A stretch of DNA of 64,000 bases from Candidatus Hydrogenedentota bacterium (GCA_029556545.1 JAKQEQ010000074.1:23076-87075); one strand, 5' to 3'; numbered from the stretch's first letter, positions 15,351 to 27,816 are shown. Notes: generated from the sequence alone by a model not told the origin. A program made the numbers and translations.

Positions 15351-16124
15351 CTAAACGTTGCGTTGCGTGATGTAGGCGTCGGGCCGCCGCTCGAAGAACT
15401 GCCGCACGCGCTCCACGTCCGTCCGCTCCACATCCTCGAGGGTCCCGGAAAACACCGCGCGGCCTTCATCGAGCATAAGTATACGGTCCGCAATCTTACG
15501 AATCGACTGGAGCTCATGCGTAACAATTACGAACGTGATCCCGAGCACCCGTTTCAATTTCAGGATAACTTCGTCGAGGCCAGAGGCCATTATCGGATCG
15601 AGGCCCGCCGACGGCTCGTCGAAGTAGACCAGAGGCGGGTCGAGCGCGATGGCCCGGGCGAGCCCGGCGCGCTTGCGCATACCGCCGGACAACTCGTCCG
15701 GCATCAGGTCCTCGGCGCCGGCCAGTCCCACAAGACTCAGCTTCATCCGCACAATGGCGTTAATGAGACGCTTGTCGCAGGTCCCGTACTCACGAAGGGG
15801 CAGCGCCACGTTGTCGCCGACCGTCATCGAGTTGAGGAGCCCGCTCGATTGAAACGCAATGCCGATATCCCGTTGCATCCGGGCCATTTCGTCCTCGTCC
15901 AGGACGGCAATGTCGCGGCCGTCGTGGATAATCCTCCCGGCAGTCGGTTTGAGCAGGCCGCACATGTGCTTCAACAGCGTGGTCTTGCCGCAGCCGCTGC
16001 CCCCGATGACGAGCGAAATCTCGCCCGCCGGCACGGCGAACGAGACCCCGTCGAGAATCTTCTTCTCGCCGTAATGCGTCACCAGGTTCTCGACCTCGAT
16101 AATAGCTCCAGCCATGTTCCTCAT
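15351..16124 (-). CDS. mlaF: Mla-type ABC transporter ATP-binding protein
   Basis: 257 residues (the ATG at 16115 is an equally good start). Walker A is VIGGSGCGKTTLLKHM, the ABC signature LSGGMRKRAGLARAI, Walker B LVYFDEPSAGLDPI, and the switch histidine VIVTHELQSI. The sequence around the signature (DELSGGMRKRAGLARAIALD) is diagnostic for the MlaF/Ttg2A branch. Peripheral inner-membrane ATPase driving phospholipid movement with the MlaE-type permease encoded just upstream (34-nt gap) and the MCE protein downstream. Confidence 0.93.
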   Translation of the reverse strand: MRNMAGAIIEVENLVTHYGEKKILDGVSFAVPAGEISLVIGGSGCGKTTLLKHMCGLLKPTAGRIIHDGRDIAVLDEDEMARMQRDIGIAFQSSGLLNSMTVGDNVALPLREYGTCDKRLINAIVRMKLSLVGLAGAEDLMPDELSGGMRKRAGLARAIALDPPLVYFDEPSAGLDPIMASGLDEVILKLKRVLGITFVIVTHELQSIRKIADRILMLDEGRAVFSGTLEDVERTDVERVRQFFERRPDAYITQRNV

Positions 16125-16158
16125 AGTCCGCGCCGAATACGCGGCGGTTTCCCACGTC

Positions 16159-19282
<3,124 letters not shown>

Positions 19283-19433
19283 AGAGATTTGGGCCGCCCC
19301 CCGCACAAGCCGGTCCTCCTGCTCGTTTTGGGGGATGGGAAGCATCACCGGCAATCCGAGGCCGTGGCAAAGCACTGCCGACGTCTCCTTGCGGCATGGT
19401 GTCTGGAACTCCCCGCGGCCGGCGCGGAGTAGA

Positions 19434-20411
19434 TTACTTCGCCGACTCTGCCTGGTCGCGTCGCTGCTTCAACTCGCGCCACGTGGTGAGGATAACGCCC
19501 CGCTCGACGATGAAGCGGCGCAGGCGCGGGTCGGTCATGGCGTTCAGGTCGCCCGTGCGGGTGACGGCGCTGCCGGAGAACACGGGGAATTCCTCGGTGA
19601 CCTGCGTGGGGTGGATGACGATCTCGAGGAGACCGGGCGGCATTTCCTCGAGGACCGCGATGAAGCGGTCGGTCTTGTCCTCGGTCTTCCAATCGTAGCT
19701 GGACGCGTGGATATCGTCCAACGCGGGAAGGCCGCCGGACCAGGCCCTCTCGGCCATCTCGCGCAGCCCATCCAGCGGGACCGGCGAGTTCTGGTTCAGA
19801 AAATGCAGGTGGCCGCCCGCGACCAGCACCGGGATTCGCTTCTCGATGCCGAGGTCAATGTAGCGCTCGAAGTAGGCCCTCGAGAAGAACAGCGTGGCCA
19901 TGTGCGAATCGAGGTGGGTGGCTTTGATGCCCATCCGCTCGGCTTTCTCGACCTGCACGCGAAGTTCCGTATCGACTTCCTGGGGTGTCGCGTGCGTGAC
20001 TACCTGCATCACGTCGCCCCAGAGGTAGCCGTCGGGATCAACCAAACCGGGAACCGCTGGGGCTCCCGCTACCGGCCCCCAGCGATAACGGTCCCATTCG
20101 GAGGTTAGAGTCAAGTGCAGACCCGCATCACAGTCGGGATGCGTCTTGAGATAGTCCCGGAATTCGGGAACCCACGAACACGGCATCATGATGCTGGTTG
20201 ACGTGGCTACACCGTCCTCGATCGCTTTGATAGTCCCCAGATTCGAGGCGTGGGACATGCCCGCATCGTCGATGTGAAAGACAACAACTTTGTCCTCGGG
20301 ACCCCACCCCAACCGCTCGGCATAAGAAGGCGACTCCGCGCCTCGGGCCGCCGCCGCCGCAAAAAGCCACACCGTGACCAAGAACGTCTGCACGAGAGAA
20401 TGCCGTTCCAT
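19434..20411 (-). CDS. Secreted YdjC/ChbG-type carbohydrate deacetylase
   Basis: 325 residues with a signal peptide (VTVWLFAAAAARGAESP). The metal-binding motif is FHIDDAGMS (HADDFG-like), followed by GLHLTLTSEW and HLDSHMATLF, the His and Asp ligands of the ChbG/HpnK/YdjC family that removes acetyl groups from chito-oligosaccharides or related sugars. The C-terminal strand LEIVIHPTQVTEE carries the family's late His. The signal peptide is atypical for ChbG, which is cytoplasmic, and points to action on extracellular glycans. Confidence 0.87.
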   Translation of the reverse strand: MERHSLVQTFLVTVWLFAAAAARGAESPSYAERLGWGPEDKVVVFHIDDAGMSHASNLGTIKAIEDGVATSTSIMMPCSWVPEFRDYLKTHPDCDAGLHLTLTSEWDRYRWGPVAGAPAVPGLVDPDGYLWGDVMQVVTHATPQEVDTELRVQVEKAERMGIKATHLDSHMATLFFSRAYFERYIDLGIEKRIPVLVAGGHLHFLNQNSPVPLDGLREMAERAWSGGLPALDDIHASSYDWKTEDKTDRFIAVLEEMPPGLLEIVIHPTQVTEEFPVFSGSAVTRTGDLNAMTDPRLRRFIVERGVILTTWRELKQRRDQAESAK

Positions 20412-20682
20412 GTATTGGACTCCTACTATCCTGGAAACAGTTCATGCGGCGGTCGGTTCTGTTGCTGCCGACACAGCGGCGCCCAACTCTCGCGACGCAC
20501 CGGACGCCGCATACCGGGTGCCCCGAATTATTTTTCTTGACGCCTCGTGGAACATATGATAGAAGAAAGGGCGCAGGGAAGACGAGTAATCCAGTTGCGC
20601 TTTGTCATGCCCGCGGTATATTCTGGACACGCGGGGCGCAAAGTGCTAAGGATGCGCCGTAAGGTAAAGTCAGGTTTGTATT

Positions 20683-21441
20683 ATGGGTATGCGACCCCCA
20701 ACAGTGCGCGTGGACGCGGACGCGGTGTGTGCGCAATGCGGCACGGTAAACCCGGAAGATACGCTGATCTGCAAGGTGTGCGGGAATAACCTGCGCGACC
20801 AGCGGGCCGCTCGATTGGTTGGCGGCGGGGTGGTCGAGGCCCCGCCCGAGGTGACGGAGCGGCGGCGTTGGCTTGGGGGCGTTCTGGCGGTCATCGGGCT
20901 GATCCTTGTCGCAGTGGTGCTGATGAACCTGCGAACCATTGAAGAGGGGTTGGTCGAGATCTTGGCGGGACCCACCGGTCCCGACTTGGGGCTGTGGAGC
21001 GGCGCGCCGGGGGCGGTGCTCGATGACTTGGCGGAGGAACTGGCCTCGTCGCCCTTGGCCGAGGATGAGCGGCACGATGCGGTAATGCAACCGATCGGTT
21101 CGACCGGATATGTGGGGCGCTTTGTACTGGCCATTGAAGACCCGGAAGTGGGCTTGCACCCAATCGGGGAAGCCGTGGTCCGGCTTGAGGACGGCGTCTA
21201 CTATTTCGTGGGGCGTGCGGGGGCGACAGAGGTGCGCGGCACGGCATACGAGAACAACAACGGTTTTCTCGTCGCTGACTGGGGCTGCGCGGGATTCCGC
21301 ATCGGGGCCCAAGAGCATGAGGTGCGCGGGGCGGCGGGTCCGCGTGATGGCGGCGGCTTCGCGTGCTACGGCGAAAGCGACGAATTCGAACACGGCTTCA
21401 ATTTCCTTGCATTCTCCGTATTGCGTTCGCCTGTTTCCTGA
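20683..21441 (+). CDS. Zinc-ribbon membrane protein of unknown function
   Basis: 252 residues. N-terminal zinc ribbon with two Cys pairs (CAQCGTVNPEDTLICKVCGN), a basic/Pro linker, then one membrane helix (LGGVLAVIGLILVAVVLMNL at about 65-85) and an extracytoplasmic domain of about 165 residues with no recognised motif (VGRFVLAIEDPEVG and ADWGCAGFRIGAQEHEVRG). Zinc-ribbon plus single-span proteins are frequent in this type of genome. The leader contains a hairpin (GGCGCA/TGCGCC at about 20636-20659). Confidence 0.7.
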   Translation: MGMRPPTVRVDADAVCAQCGTVNPEDTLICKVCGNNLRDQRAARLVGGGVVEAPPEVTERRRWLGGVLAVIGLILVAVVLMNLRTIEEGLVEILAGPTGPDLGLWSGAPGAVLDDLAEELASSPLAEDERHDAVMQPIGSTGYVGRFVLAIEDPEVGLHPIGEAVVRLEDGVYYFVGRAGATEVRGTAYENNNGFLVADWGCAGFRIGAQEHEVRGAAGPRDGGGFACYGESDEFEHGFNFLAFSVLRSPVS

Positions 21442-21531
21442 ACGAGGCGCTTAATCGGTGCATGGCTTGGCTCCGGGGGGGCTTTGTCGCGCCGCATAAT
21501 GAGGTCCGGGACAAGTCAAGGAAGCAAGAAC

Positions 21532-22455
21532 ATGGCAAGGACGGGTTTCTTCGGGCGGTTGCGCGAAGGACTGACGAAAGCGCGTGGCGGTCTCGTCGAC
21601 CGGGTAAAGGACGTATTTCGCGGCAGGCTGCGCATTGATACGGCAGTGTTCGCGGACCTCGAGGAGGTGCTTATCGAGGCGGACCTCGGCGTCGAGACGA
21701 CGCTGCGCATCCTCGAACAGATGCGCGCAACGGCGACGGAGCAGCGGCTTGAGAATCCCGAGGACCTGTACCGCCTGCTGGAAGACGAACTGGGGCGGCT
21801 GCTCGAGCAGGGCGACCACGCCGCCGCGTTCGCTGCCCCGTCCGGGCCGCATGTCACGCTGATCGCCGGCGTGAACGGGACGGGCAAGACGACAACGGCT
21901 GGCAAGCTTGCCGCGCGGCTTATCGGCGAGGGCAAAAAGGTTATTCTCGGCGCGGCGGACACGTTTCGCGCGGCCGCGACCGAACAACTCACGGTCTGGA
22001 GCGAACGCACGGGCGCGGCAATCGTCAAGCACGCCGAGGGCGCGGACCCCGCCGCGGTGGCCTATGACGCCGTGGACGCGGCCCTGGCGCGCGGCGTGGA
22101 CTGTGTGCTCATCGACACGGCGGGGCGCTTGCACACGAAGGTCAACCTCATGGAGGAGCTGCGGAAAATCCAGCGCGTGGTCAAGAAGCGCATTCCGGAG
22201 GCGCCGCACGAGGTGTTGCTGGTGCTGGACGCCACCACGGGGCAGAACGGGCTGCAGCAGGCGCGCATCTTCACCGAGGCGCTGCAGGTCACGGGCATCG
22301 TGTTGACGAAGCTCGACGGCACGGCCAAGGGCGGTATCGTGGTCGCCATTCAAAAGGAACTGGGGATTCCCATCAAGTTCATCGGTGTCGGCGAGCAAGT
22401 GGACGACCTGCAGCCCTTCGATGCGAAGGAGTTCGTCGAGGCCCTCTTCGAGTAG
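21532..22455 (+). CDS. ftsY: Signal recognition particle receptor FtsY
   Basis: 307 residues from the ATG at 21532, where family similarity begins (MARTGFFGRLREGLTKARGG). N domain to about 95, then the SRP-type GTPase G domain: P loop GVNGTGKTTTAGKLA, DTFRAAATEQL, DTAGRLHTK and TKLDGTAKGG. It ends with the family's FIGVGEQVDDLQPFDAKEFV. It has no acidic A domain, so it is the short form that binds the membrane through its N-terminal helix. It receives ribosome-SRP complexes at the translocon. Confidence 0.96.
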   Translation: MARTGFFGRLREGLTKARGGLVDRVKDVFRGRLRIDTAVFADLEEVLIEADLGVETTLRILEQMRATATEQRLENPEDLYRLLEDELGRLLEQGDHAAAFAAPSGPHVTLIAGVNGTGKTTTAGKLAARLIGEGKKVILGAADTFRAAATEQLTVWSERTGAAIVKHAEGADPAAVAYDAVDAALARGVDCVLIDTAGRLHTKVNLMEELRKIQRVVKKRIPEAPHEVLLVLDATTGQNGLQQARIFTEALQVTGIVLTKLDGTAKGGIVVAIQKELGIPIKFIGVGEQVDDLQPFDAKEFVEALFE

Positions 22456-22499
22456 CGCCGCGAGCCGCTGTGCCGTCCGGCGGGACCGTGGCCGATCGG

Positions 22500-24197
22500 T
22501 CAGAATTCCATGCGTTCGAGGTTGCGCAGGCCCATGCGCATCGGGGCGAACGTGCAGAAGGCGCTCAGGCACGTGATGAATACGACCGCGACGGCCAAAG
22601 CGACCCAGAACACGCCCGGGCTCGTGAACCGTTCGAGGACACGCCATTGCAGAATGACCGTTTGCGCGGCCACGACCAACGCGATGTAGCCGACGCTGAG
22701 CAGGAGGTTGAGCGTGCCACCGAGGCCGGAGACGATGCGCGCCGGGTTGTCTTCGGTGAAGGTCGGATACAGCGCGCCGAGCCCGACGGCAAGGCCCGAG
22801 AGGCCGAAGTTCGTGATGACGACGCTGTAGACAGTCAGCCAGAAATAGATGGGTTCGAGCTTCAGCATCAGGCCGGAGAGCACGGCAAGCAACACGGTAA
22901 ACGACGACGTGGTGGCGACGCTGAGCCAGAACTTCTGCCAGAGAAGCCGCCTGAGAGACAACGGCGCGAGGCCGAGAATCCAGAAACGGCGGCCCTCGAG
23001 GCTGATGAGCGGAAACACGAAACGGCTCGTCAAGGTGGCGAGGATCAGGGTTACGGCCCCGACGTTCAAGCACGCAATCCAGCTCCGCCAGAATTCCTGC
23101 TCATAATACCGCGAGGTATTGCGCAGGTTCGCGAAGTAGATGGCCATAATCCCGAAAAAGATCACGAACTGCGACCATTGCGTCGGGTCGCGCCAGAAGA
23201 GCTTCACGTCTTTGATGGTCAGCGCCCGCTCCGGATTGCACACGAAGCGAAGCGCCGTGTCAAGCTGTCCGAGGACGCCGCGGCCCTCGGGCTTGATGCG
23301 CTGGCGGTCCTGGCCGTGTAGCGCGGACCAACCGGGATAGAAGACGCGCTGGGCGACCTCGCCCGCGAGCCACAGGAGCATCATCGCGTTCGCGAGCAGG
23401 AGCAGAAAGTAGTAGCTGCCGCGCGCCACGTTGGCCTTCGCGAGGGCAAGCACGCCCTGCGCGGCCCAGTGGCTAGGAAGAAAGGGCGACTGCACCCGGG
23501 CGGTCGCATCGAGGAAGAACGCCGGGAGCAAGGCGTCGTCCCGGATTTCCGTGCGCGCCAGGACCGACCGCACGTACAGGAACAGGAGCGTGACGGCGAC
23601 GGCGCCCAATAGGAACATGGTCCGGGTCTTCAGGCGTGGGAAGATGCGCGTGAGGAACAGGGTAATCAGGGAGCCGAGCGCCGCGGGCACGATAATGAAG
23701 GGGAGGTAGAACACGAGGAGGGCCACGTAGAACAGGGGGGAGGCGCCCGTGTGCAGGCCGTATGCCAGCAGCAGCGGCGAGCCCAGAAACGCCAGGGCCC
23801 ACGAACTGAAGACGAGACACTCGATGTAGCGCGCGTGGAAGAACTGGCGGAACGAGATCGGCGCTTGCAGCAGATACGCGACTTCATGGGATCGATACAG
23901 CGTCGAGAAGGACACCAGCACGTTCGAGAAGATCAGGAGCAGGAACACGGACAACGCGAACAGGCCCAGCAACCGCACCATGAGGATGTCGGCGAAGCCG
24001 TATTCGGCCCCGAGGGTGCGGTCGAAGTTGGATATCCACCGGAAGCCCTCCGCGAAGAAGACGTAAGCGCCCACCCACAAGCCGAGGGCGGACACGGTGA
24101 TCACGCCGATCTTCAGCTTGGATTCGTGGCGCACGGACGCGACCTGGTGGCGCGCGATGCGCAGTTTGGCGCGGAGGATGCTTCGGAACTGGCTCAT
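22500..24197 (-). CDS. ABC transporter permease (putative ABC exporter)
   Basis: 565 residues with about 10-12 predicted membrane helices, for instance ISALGLWVGAYVFF-like first span, LLGLFALSVFLLLIFSNVLV and FLGSPLLLAYGLHTG. It overlaps the ATPase stop by 4 nt, so it is the membrane subunit of an exporter. The length and the single large permease resemble the ABC_export/ABC-2 group. The long hydrophilic loop after helix 6 (about 290-330) is typical. Substrate unknown. Confidence 0.85.
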   Translation of the reverse strand: MSQFRSILRAKLRIARHQVASVRHESKLKIGVITVSALGLWVGAYVFFAEGFRWISNFDRTLGAEYGFADILMVRLLGLFALSVFLLLIFSNVLVSFSTLYRSHEVAYLLQAPISFRQFFHARYIECLVFSSWALAFLGSPLLLAYGLHTGASPLFYVALLVFYLPFIIVPAALGSLITLFLTRIFPRLKTRTMFLLGAVAVTLLFLYVRSVLARTEIRDDALLPAFFLDATARVQSPFLPSHWAAQGVLALAKANVARGSYYFLLLLANAMMLLWLAGEVAQRVFYPGWSALHGQDRQRIKPEGRGVLGQLDTALRFVCNPERALTIKDVKLFWRDPTQWSQFVIFFGIMAIYFANLRNTSRYYEQEFWRSWIACLNVGAVTLILATLTSRFVFPLISLEGRRFWILGLAPLSLRRLLWQKFWLSVATTSSFTVLLAVLSGLMLKLEPIYFWLTVYSVVITNFGLSGLAVGLGALYPTFTEDNPARIVSGLGGTLNLLLSVGYIALVVAAQTVILQWRVLERFTSPGVFWVALAVAVVFITCLSAFCTFAPMRMGLRNLERMEF

Positions 24198-24937
24198 ACC
24201 GCGGCCGCTTCGTCCGTGGCTTGGGTCAGTTCAAGGAACACATCTTCGAGCGTGCCCGGGCGGTCCTGCAGGGCCTTGATCTCGGCAATCGTTCCCAAGT
24301 GCAGGAGCCTGCCGTTGTGGATGATGCCGATCCGGTCCGCGATCTCCTCGGCGATGCTCAGCGTGTGCGTGGACATGAACACGGTCAGCCCTTCGTTTCG
24401 CGTCTTCTCCTTCAGGAAATTCTTGACGAAACGGATGTTCTTCGGGTCGAGGCCGACCCACGGCTCGTCCACGATGACGATGCGCGGCTCGTGCAGGAAG
24501 CACGCGGCGAACGAGAGCTTCTGCCGCATGCCGTGGCTGTAGTCCTCGATGAGCTGGTCCGCGACCTTGTCCACCTCGAACAACGCGAGCAGGGAGTCGC
24601 AGCGCGCGCGGTATTCGCCCTCGGGCATCTGGTACAGCCCCGCGACAAAACGCATGAACTCGCGGCCGGTCAACTTGTCGTAGAGGAAGGGCGCGTCCGG
24701 CACGTAACCCAGCAGCCGCTTCGCGGCGACGGGGTCCCGCTGGATATCGATGCCGCCGAGCACCGCGCGCCCGGCGGTCGGCTTGAGCAGCCCCGTGAGC
24801 ATCTTGATGGTCGTGGTCTTGCCCGCGCCGTTCGGGCCGAGAAAGCAAAAGAACGTGCCGGGCTCGATGCGCAGATCGAGCGCGTCGACGGCGGTCTTTT
24901 CGCCGAATCGCTTGGTCAATGCCTCGGTAACGATCAT
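24194..24937 (-). CDS. ABC transporter ATP-binding protein of exporter
   Basis: 247 residues from the ATG at 24937 (MIVTEALTKRFGEKTAVDAL); the frame runs on to 24961. Walker A FLGPNGAGKTTTIKML, signature DYSHGMRQKLSFAACFLHEP (a YSHGM variant), Walker B IVIVDEPWVGLDPKNIRFVK with switch His in FMSTHTLSIAEEI. The 'YSHGM' signature and DEPWVGLDP belong to the EcsA/YtrB-like exporters. Partner of the permease immediately downstream. Confidence 0.9.
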   Translation of the reverse strand: MIVTEALTKRFGEKTAVDALDLRIEPGTFFCFLGPNGAGKTTTIKMLTGLLKPTAGRAVLGGIDIQRDPVAAKRLLGYVPDAPFLYDKLTGREFMRFVAGLYQMPEGEYRARCDSLLALFEVDKVADQLIEDYSHGMRQKLSFAACFLHEPRIVIVDEPWVGLDPKNIRFVKNFLKEKTRNEGLTVFMSTHTLSIAEEIADRIGIIHNGRLLHLGTIAEIKALQDRPGTLEDVFLELTQATDEAAAV

Positions 24938-25004
24938 GCCCTGCACCTCGGGCCGCGCCACATGCGTGGACAGGGCGCGCAGTGCCGGGTTCGGTCGCGC
25001 CTCG

Positions 25005-25643
25005 TCATTTGCCCTCGGCGAGGCGCCAGTCGTACCAGACCACGTCCGCCGCGCTTTCGGCGCGGGACAGGACCAGCGCGCGCCCGCCGCGCGCCGGGGT
25101 GAAGGTCCGCTCGTAGCGCTTGCAGACGCCCTCCGACGGCAATAGCGTGATGCGGGCCGCGTCCTCGGCGGCGGGCGCGCCGTCCGCGCCCAGTTCCCGC
25201 ACGCCGACCGACACGCCGCGGCCGGCCCGGAGTTCGGCGGTCACGCTCAGCGCGTAGGCGGTGTCCGGTTCGAGGACGACTTCCGCGCTGAAATGCCGGT
25301 CGGGCGTGGCGGCGGCGTCGCCCTCGTTCCAGACCTGGCGCGCGGCGAAGTTCGAGCCGCTCAGCCCGACCATGCGCGCGAGGCGCGAGGACCGGGGATC
25401 GGGAGGCTGGAACTCTTCGGGCGTGGCGGCGCCGGCCCACCACGTCTTGAAGTCGCCGTTTGGCACGAGGTTATGGCGTGGCGAACGCACGTCAATCGGG
25501 GTGACGGCCACGACTTTCATAGCGCCGGGGGGCGGCGCGTCGTCTTGGGCGGGGCGCTGGCCGCACGACAAACCGACACAAACACACAATAGCGCGATCG
25601 CGATCGGGGCGCGGTTTATGGTTATTTCAGTCAGTTTGCACAA
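25005..25643 (-). CDS. Lipoprotein with carbohydrate-binding-like domain
   Basis: 212 residues if the TTG at 25643 starts it; no ATG lies near. The signal peptide IAIALLCVCVGLSC ends in a lipobox. The mature part opens NLVPNGDFKTWWAG, as in CBM4/9-like jelly-roll modules, and ends RALVLSRAESAADVVWYDWR. It shares this style with the 31471-32067 protein. It may hold surface glycans or be anchored in the outer membrane. Start codon uncertain. Confidence 0.65.
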   Translation of the reverse strand: MCKLTEITINRAPIAIALLCVCVGLSCGQRPAQDDAPPPGAMKVVAVTPIDVRSPRHNLVPNGDFKTWWAGAATPEEFQPPDPRSSRLARMVGLSGSNFAARQVWNEGDAAATPDRHFSAEVVLEPDTAYALSVTAELRAGRGVSVGVRELGADGAPAAEDAARITLLPSEGVCKRYERTFTPARGGRALVLSRAESAADVVWYDWRLAEGK

Positions 25644-25738
25644 GGGGATTGGTGTTTTTCGTATGTTTTCGATGGCAAGGATCGAGGTTCTTCATGACTT
25701 TATGAAGTATTGTATGTGGAGCGGGATGTTTTCAAGTC

Positions 25739-25803
25739 GTGGCACAGTCGTGGCACGGGCGTCTCGCTTGTGGTGTTGAGGAACATGGGCAGGATGCCTA
25801 TGC
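25739..25803. repeat. Dispersed repeat of the 'GTGGCACGGGCGTC' type
   Basis: GTGGCACAGTCGTGGCACGG then GCGTCTCGC ... GGGCAGGATGCCTATGCCAC. Such units, with GTGGCAC and TGCCAC as inverted ends, are of a type often scattered in Hydrogenedentes/Planctomycete genomes. Only this copy is in the window, so repeat status rests on general familiarity. Confidence 0.35.
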
Positions 25804-25821
25804 CACGCGAGGCCGCACCTT

Positions 25822-25850
25822 GAAAATCCCGCATTGAGCGCGGGATTTTC
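25822..25850. terminator. Bidirectional terminator hairpin
   Basis: GAAAATCCCGC and GCGGGATTTTC form a perfect 11-bp stem with a 7-nt loop. A-rich and T-rich stem ends allow action in both directions. The -35 box of the downstream promoter lies in its loop. Confidence 0.65.
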
Positions 25851-25862
25851 ATGGTATATAAT
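25834..25862 (+). promoter_or_regulatory. Sigma-70 promoter of wzm/wzt operon
   Basis: TTGAGC, 17 nt and a perfect TATAAT. The -35 hexamer sits in the loop and right stem of the hairpin at 25822-25850. Transcription would start near 25870, about 115 nt before the ATG at 25984. Confidence 0.6.
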
Positions 25863-25983
25863 CGCGGCGCATTCGTTCGCCCGACTGGGTATGCGTCAGG
25901 TCTGAGGCCGGGGCTTCGGCGCTTGGGAGTACGAGGAACGCGTGTGGAGCGCGGGCGTCCCGCGCGGGGTAACGACATCGAAC

Positions 25984-26763
25984 ATGCAGGCATCGTTTGA
26001 CATCTGGCCGTACCGGCATCTGATCGCGCATAAGGCGTGGGCCGATTTCCGGGCCGACAGCCAGCGGAATTACCTGGGCGTGGCGTGGTGGCTGCTGGAT
26101 CCGATCATCAACACGTTCATTTACTATCTGGTTTTCGGGGTGTTCATGCGGCGGGGGGAGCCGGATTTCGTGCCGTATCTGGTGACGGGGATCATCGGGT
26201 GGTTCTGGTTTTTTCAGGGGGTGGTGGGCGGTTCGGGCGCCATCTACAGCAGCGTGAACCTGCTGCGGCAGGTGGCGATCAACCGGGCGGTGTTCCCGTT
26301 GAGCCGGGTAATCACGGCGACGTACAAGTTCGGGTTCTCGCTGATCGTGCTGTTCGGCGCGCTGCTCATCTACGGCTATCACCCGACGGTGTGGTGGCTG
26401 CTGCTGCCGGTGATCATGGTTGTCGAGTTCATGCTTATCGCGGCGGTGAGCCTGCTGCTGGCGTCGGTGGTGCCGTTTGTGCCGGACCTGTCGAGCTTCA
26501 TTCCGTACGCGCTGCGGCTCGGGTTCTTCCTCTCGTGCGTGATGTACAAGCTCGAATGGCTCTCGCCGAGGTCCCAGTTCTACCTGAAGCTGAACCCGAT
26601 GGTGCACGTGCTGAACAGCTACCGCAACGTGCTGATGTACGAACAGGCCCCGCACTGGGGCGTACTGGCGGGGCTGGCGGCGGCGGCGGTCGTCGTCGGC
26701 GCGGCGGGCATGGGGCTTATCATCCGGCTGTCGGGCCTGTACGCGAAACGGATCATGCAATGA
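25984..26763 (+). CDS. wzm: Polysaccharide export ABC permease (Wzm-like)
   Basis: 259 residues from the ATG at 25984; a GTG at 25942 with a fair ribosome site is the alternative. Starts MQASFDIWPYRHLIAHKAWA and DFRADSQRNYLGVAWWLLDP, the amphipathic lead and gate helix of Wzm/KpsM proteins, then six membrane helices (FIYYLVFGVFM, VTGIIGWFWFFQGVVGG). It forms the inner-membrane channel that exports a complete lipid-linked polysaccharide. Stop and start of the ATPase gene overlap (ATGA). Confidence 0.9.
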   Translation: MQASFDIWPYRHLIAHKAWADFRADSQRNYLGVAWWLLDPIINTFIYYLVFGVFMRRGEPDFVPYLVTGIIGWFWFFQGVVGGSGAIYSSVNLLRQVAINRAVFPLSRVITATYKFGFSLIVLFGALLIYGYHPTVWWLLLPVIMVVEFMLIAAVSLLLASVVPFVPDLSSFIPYALRLGFFLSCVMYKLEWLSPRSQFYLKLNPMVHVLNSYRNVLMYEQAPHWGVLAGLAAAAVVVGAAGMGLIIRLSGLYAKRIMQ

Positions 26764-27740
26764 TCGACGCGGTCCGCGAGCAGCCCGGCATGCGCGACGC
26801 CGCCCAGGACGGCGACGGGGGCGAAGCGCTGTTGTCCCTGCGGGGCGTGTCGCTGGCGTACTGGCTGAAGAAGGGCTTCCTCCGGCGGAAGAAGCTGTAT
26901 GCGCTCCGCGACGTGTCGTTCGACCTGCGCCGGGGCGACTCGCTCGGCGTGATTGGCCGGAACGGCAGCGGGAAAAGCACGCTGCTGCGGCTGATCGCGG
27001 GGGTCATGACGCCGGACGGCGGCGAGATCGTCAAGCGGCCTGGGCTCCGCGTCTCGCTGCTTTCCCTGCAACTCGGGTTCATCGACTACCTGACCGGGCG
27101 CGAGAACGCCATCCTCAGCGGCATGTTCCTCGGCATGTCCAAGCGAGAGATACTCGACCGGATCGACCCCATCATCGAATTCGCCGAACTCGGCGAATTC
27201 ATCGATCAGCCCCTCGCCTCGTACTCGTCCGGCATGCGCGCGCGCCTCGGCTTCGCCGTCGCGTTCCAACTCGACCCCGATATCCTGCTCATCGACGAGG
27301 TGCTCGGCGTCGGGGACGCGGAGTTTCAGGAGCGGTCCTTCAGCGTGCTCAAGGAGCGGGTCCGGTCCGCCGACAGCACCGTCGTCTTCGTCTCCCACTC
27401 CGCGAACAACGTGCGCGGGCTCTGCAACCGCGCCGTATGGCTCGACGAGGGCCAAGTCCGCGCCGCGGGGGATAGCGGCGACGTCCTCCGCGCCTACGAA
27501 GACAGCATCACGACCAAGCACTTCGAGGACGTCAAGAGCCGCGTGGAGGGCCAACTGCGCACCTTCGTCCGCGTCGCTGGGGAGCAAACCGTGTACGTGG
27601 TCGAGCAGGGGCGATTTCAGCCCCTGAAGTCGTGGAACGAATTCGTTTCCGTGCGAGGGCGTCCAGAGGACATCCGTGTGCTGGAGCGGGAACAGTTCGA
27701 AAAACTCAGGAAGGCCGTCGAACGTAACACCGCATCCTGA
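26760..27740 (+). CDS. wzt: Polysaccharide export ATPase (Wzt-like)
   Basis: 326 residues; the ATG at 26760 overlaps the permease stop. Walker A IGRNGSGKSTLLRLIAG, signature LASYSSGMRARLGFAVAFQL, Walker B ILLIDEVLGVGDAEFQERSF and the switch VVFVSHSANNVRGLCNRAVW are all typical of Wzt/KpsT. The C-terminal 80 residues lack the large glycan-binding immunoglobulin domain of O9a Wzt and end in a short charged region (VRGRPEDIRVLEREQFEKLR), so chain-end recognition by Wzt is unlikely or differs. Confidence 0.92.
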   Translation: MIDAVREQPGMRDAAQDGDGGEALLSLRGVSLAYWLKKGFLRRKKLYALRDVSFDLRRGDSLGVIGRNGSGKSTLLRLIAGVMTPDGGEIVKRPGLRVSLLSLQLGFIDYLTGRENAILSGMFLGMSKREILDRIDPIIEFAELGEFIDQPLASYSSGMRARLGFAVAFQLDPDILLIDEVLGVGDAEFQERSFSVLKERVRSADSTVVFVSHSANNVRGLCNRAVWLDEGQVRAAGDSGDVLRAYEDSITTKHFEDVKSRVEGQLRTFVRVAGEQTVYVVEQGRFQPLKSWNEFVSVRGRPEDIRVLEREQFEKLRKAVERNTAS

Positions 27741-27816
27741 CGCCACAGTTGTGCAGTCTCGCGCTATGCCCTTGCCTGCGGAATTCCGACAGCGGACACA
27801 TTACGCTGTCACACGA

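Noticed and set aside
20630-20665. Possible c-di-GMP (GEMM) riboswitch, from GGGGCGCAAAGTGCTAAGGA
   Set aside because: The GCGCAAAG resemblance is short; the first stem (GGGCAAACC) and the GGGTTACCG segment are missing.
26037-26759. Extension of the Wzt frame to 567 residues across the permease
   Set aside because: Gly/Arg-rich shadow of the permease; the ATG at 26760 overlaps the permease stop, as expected of the pair.
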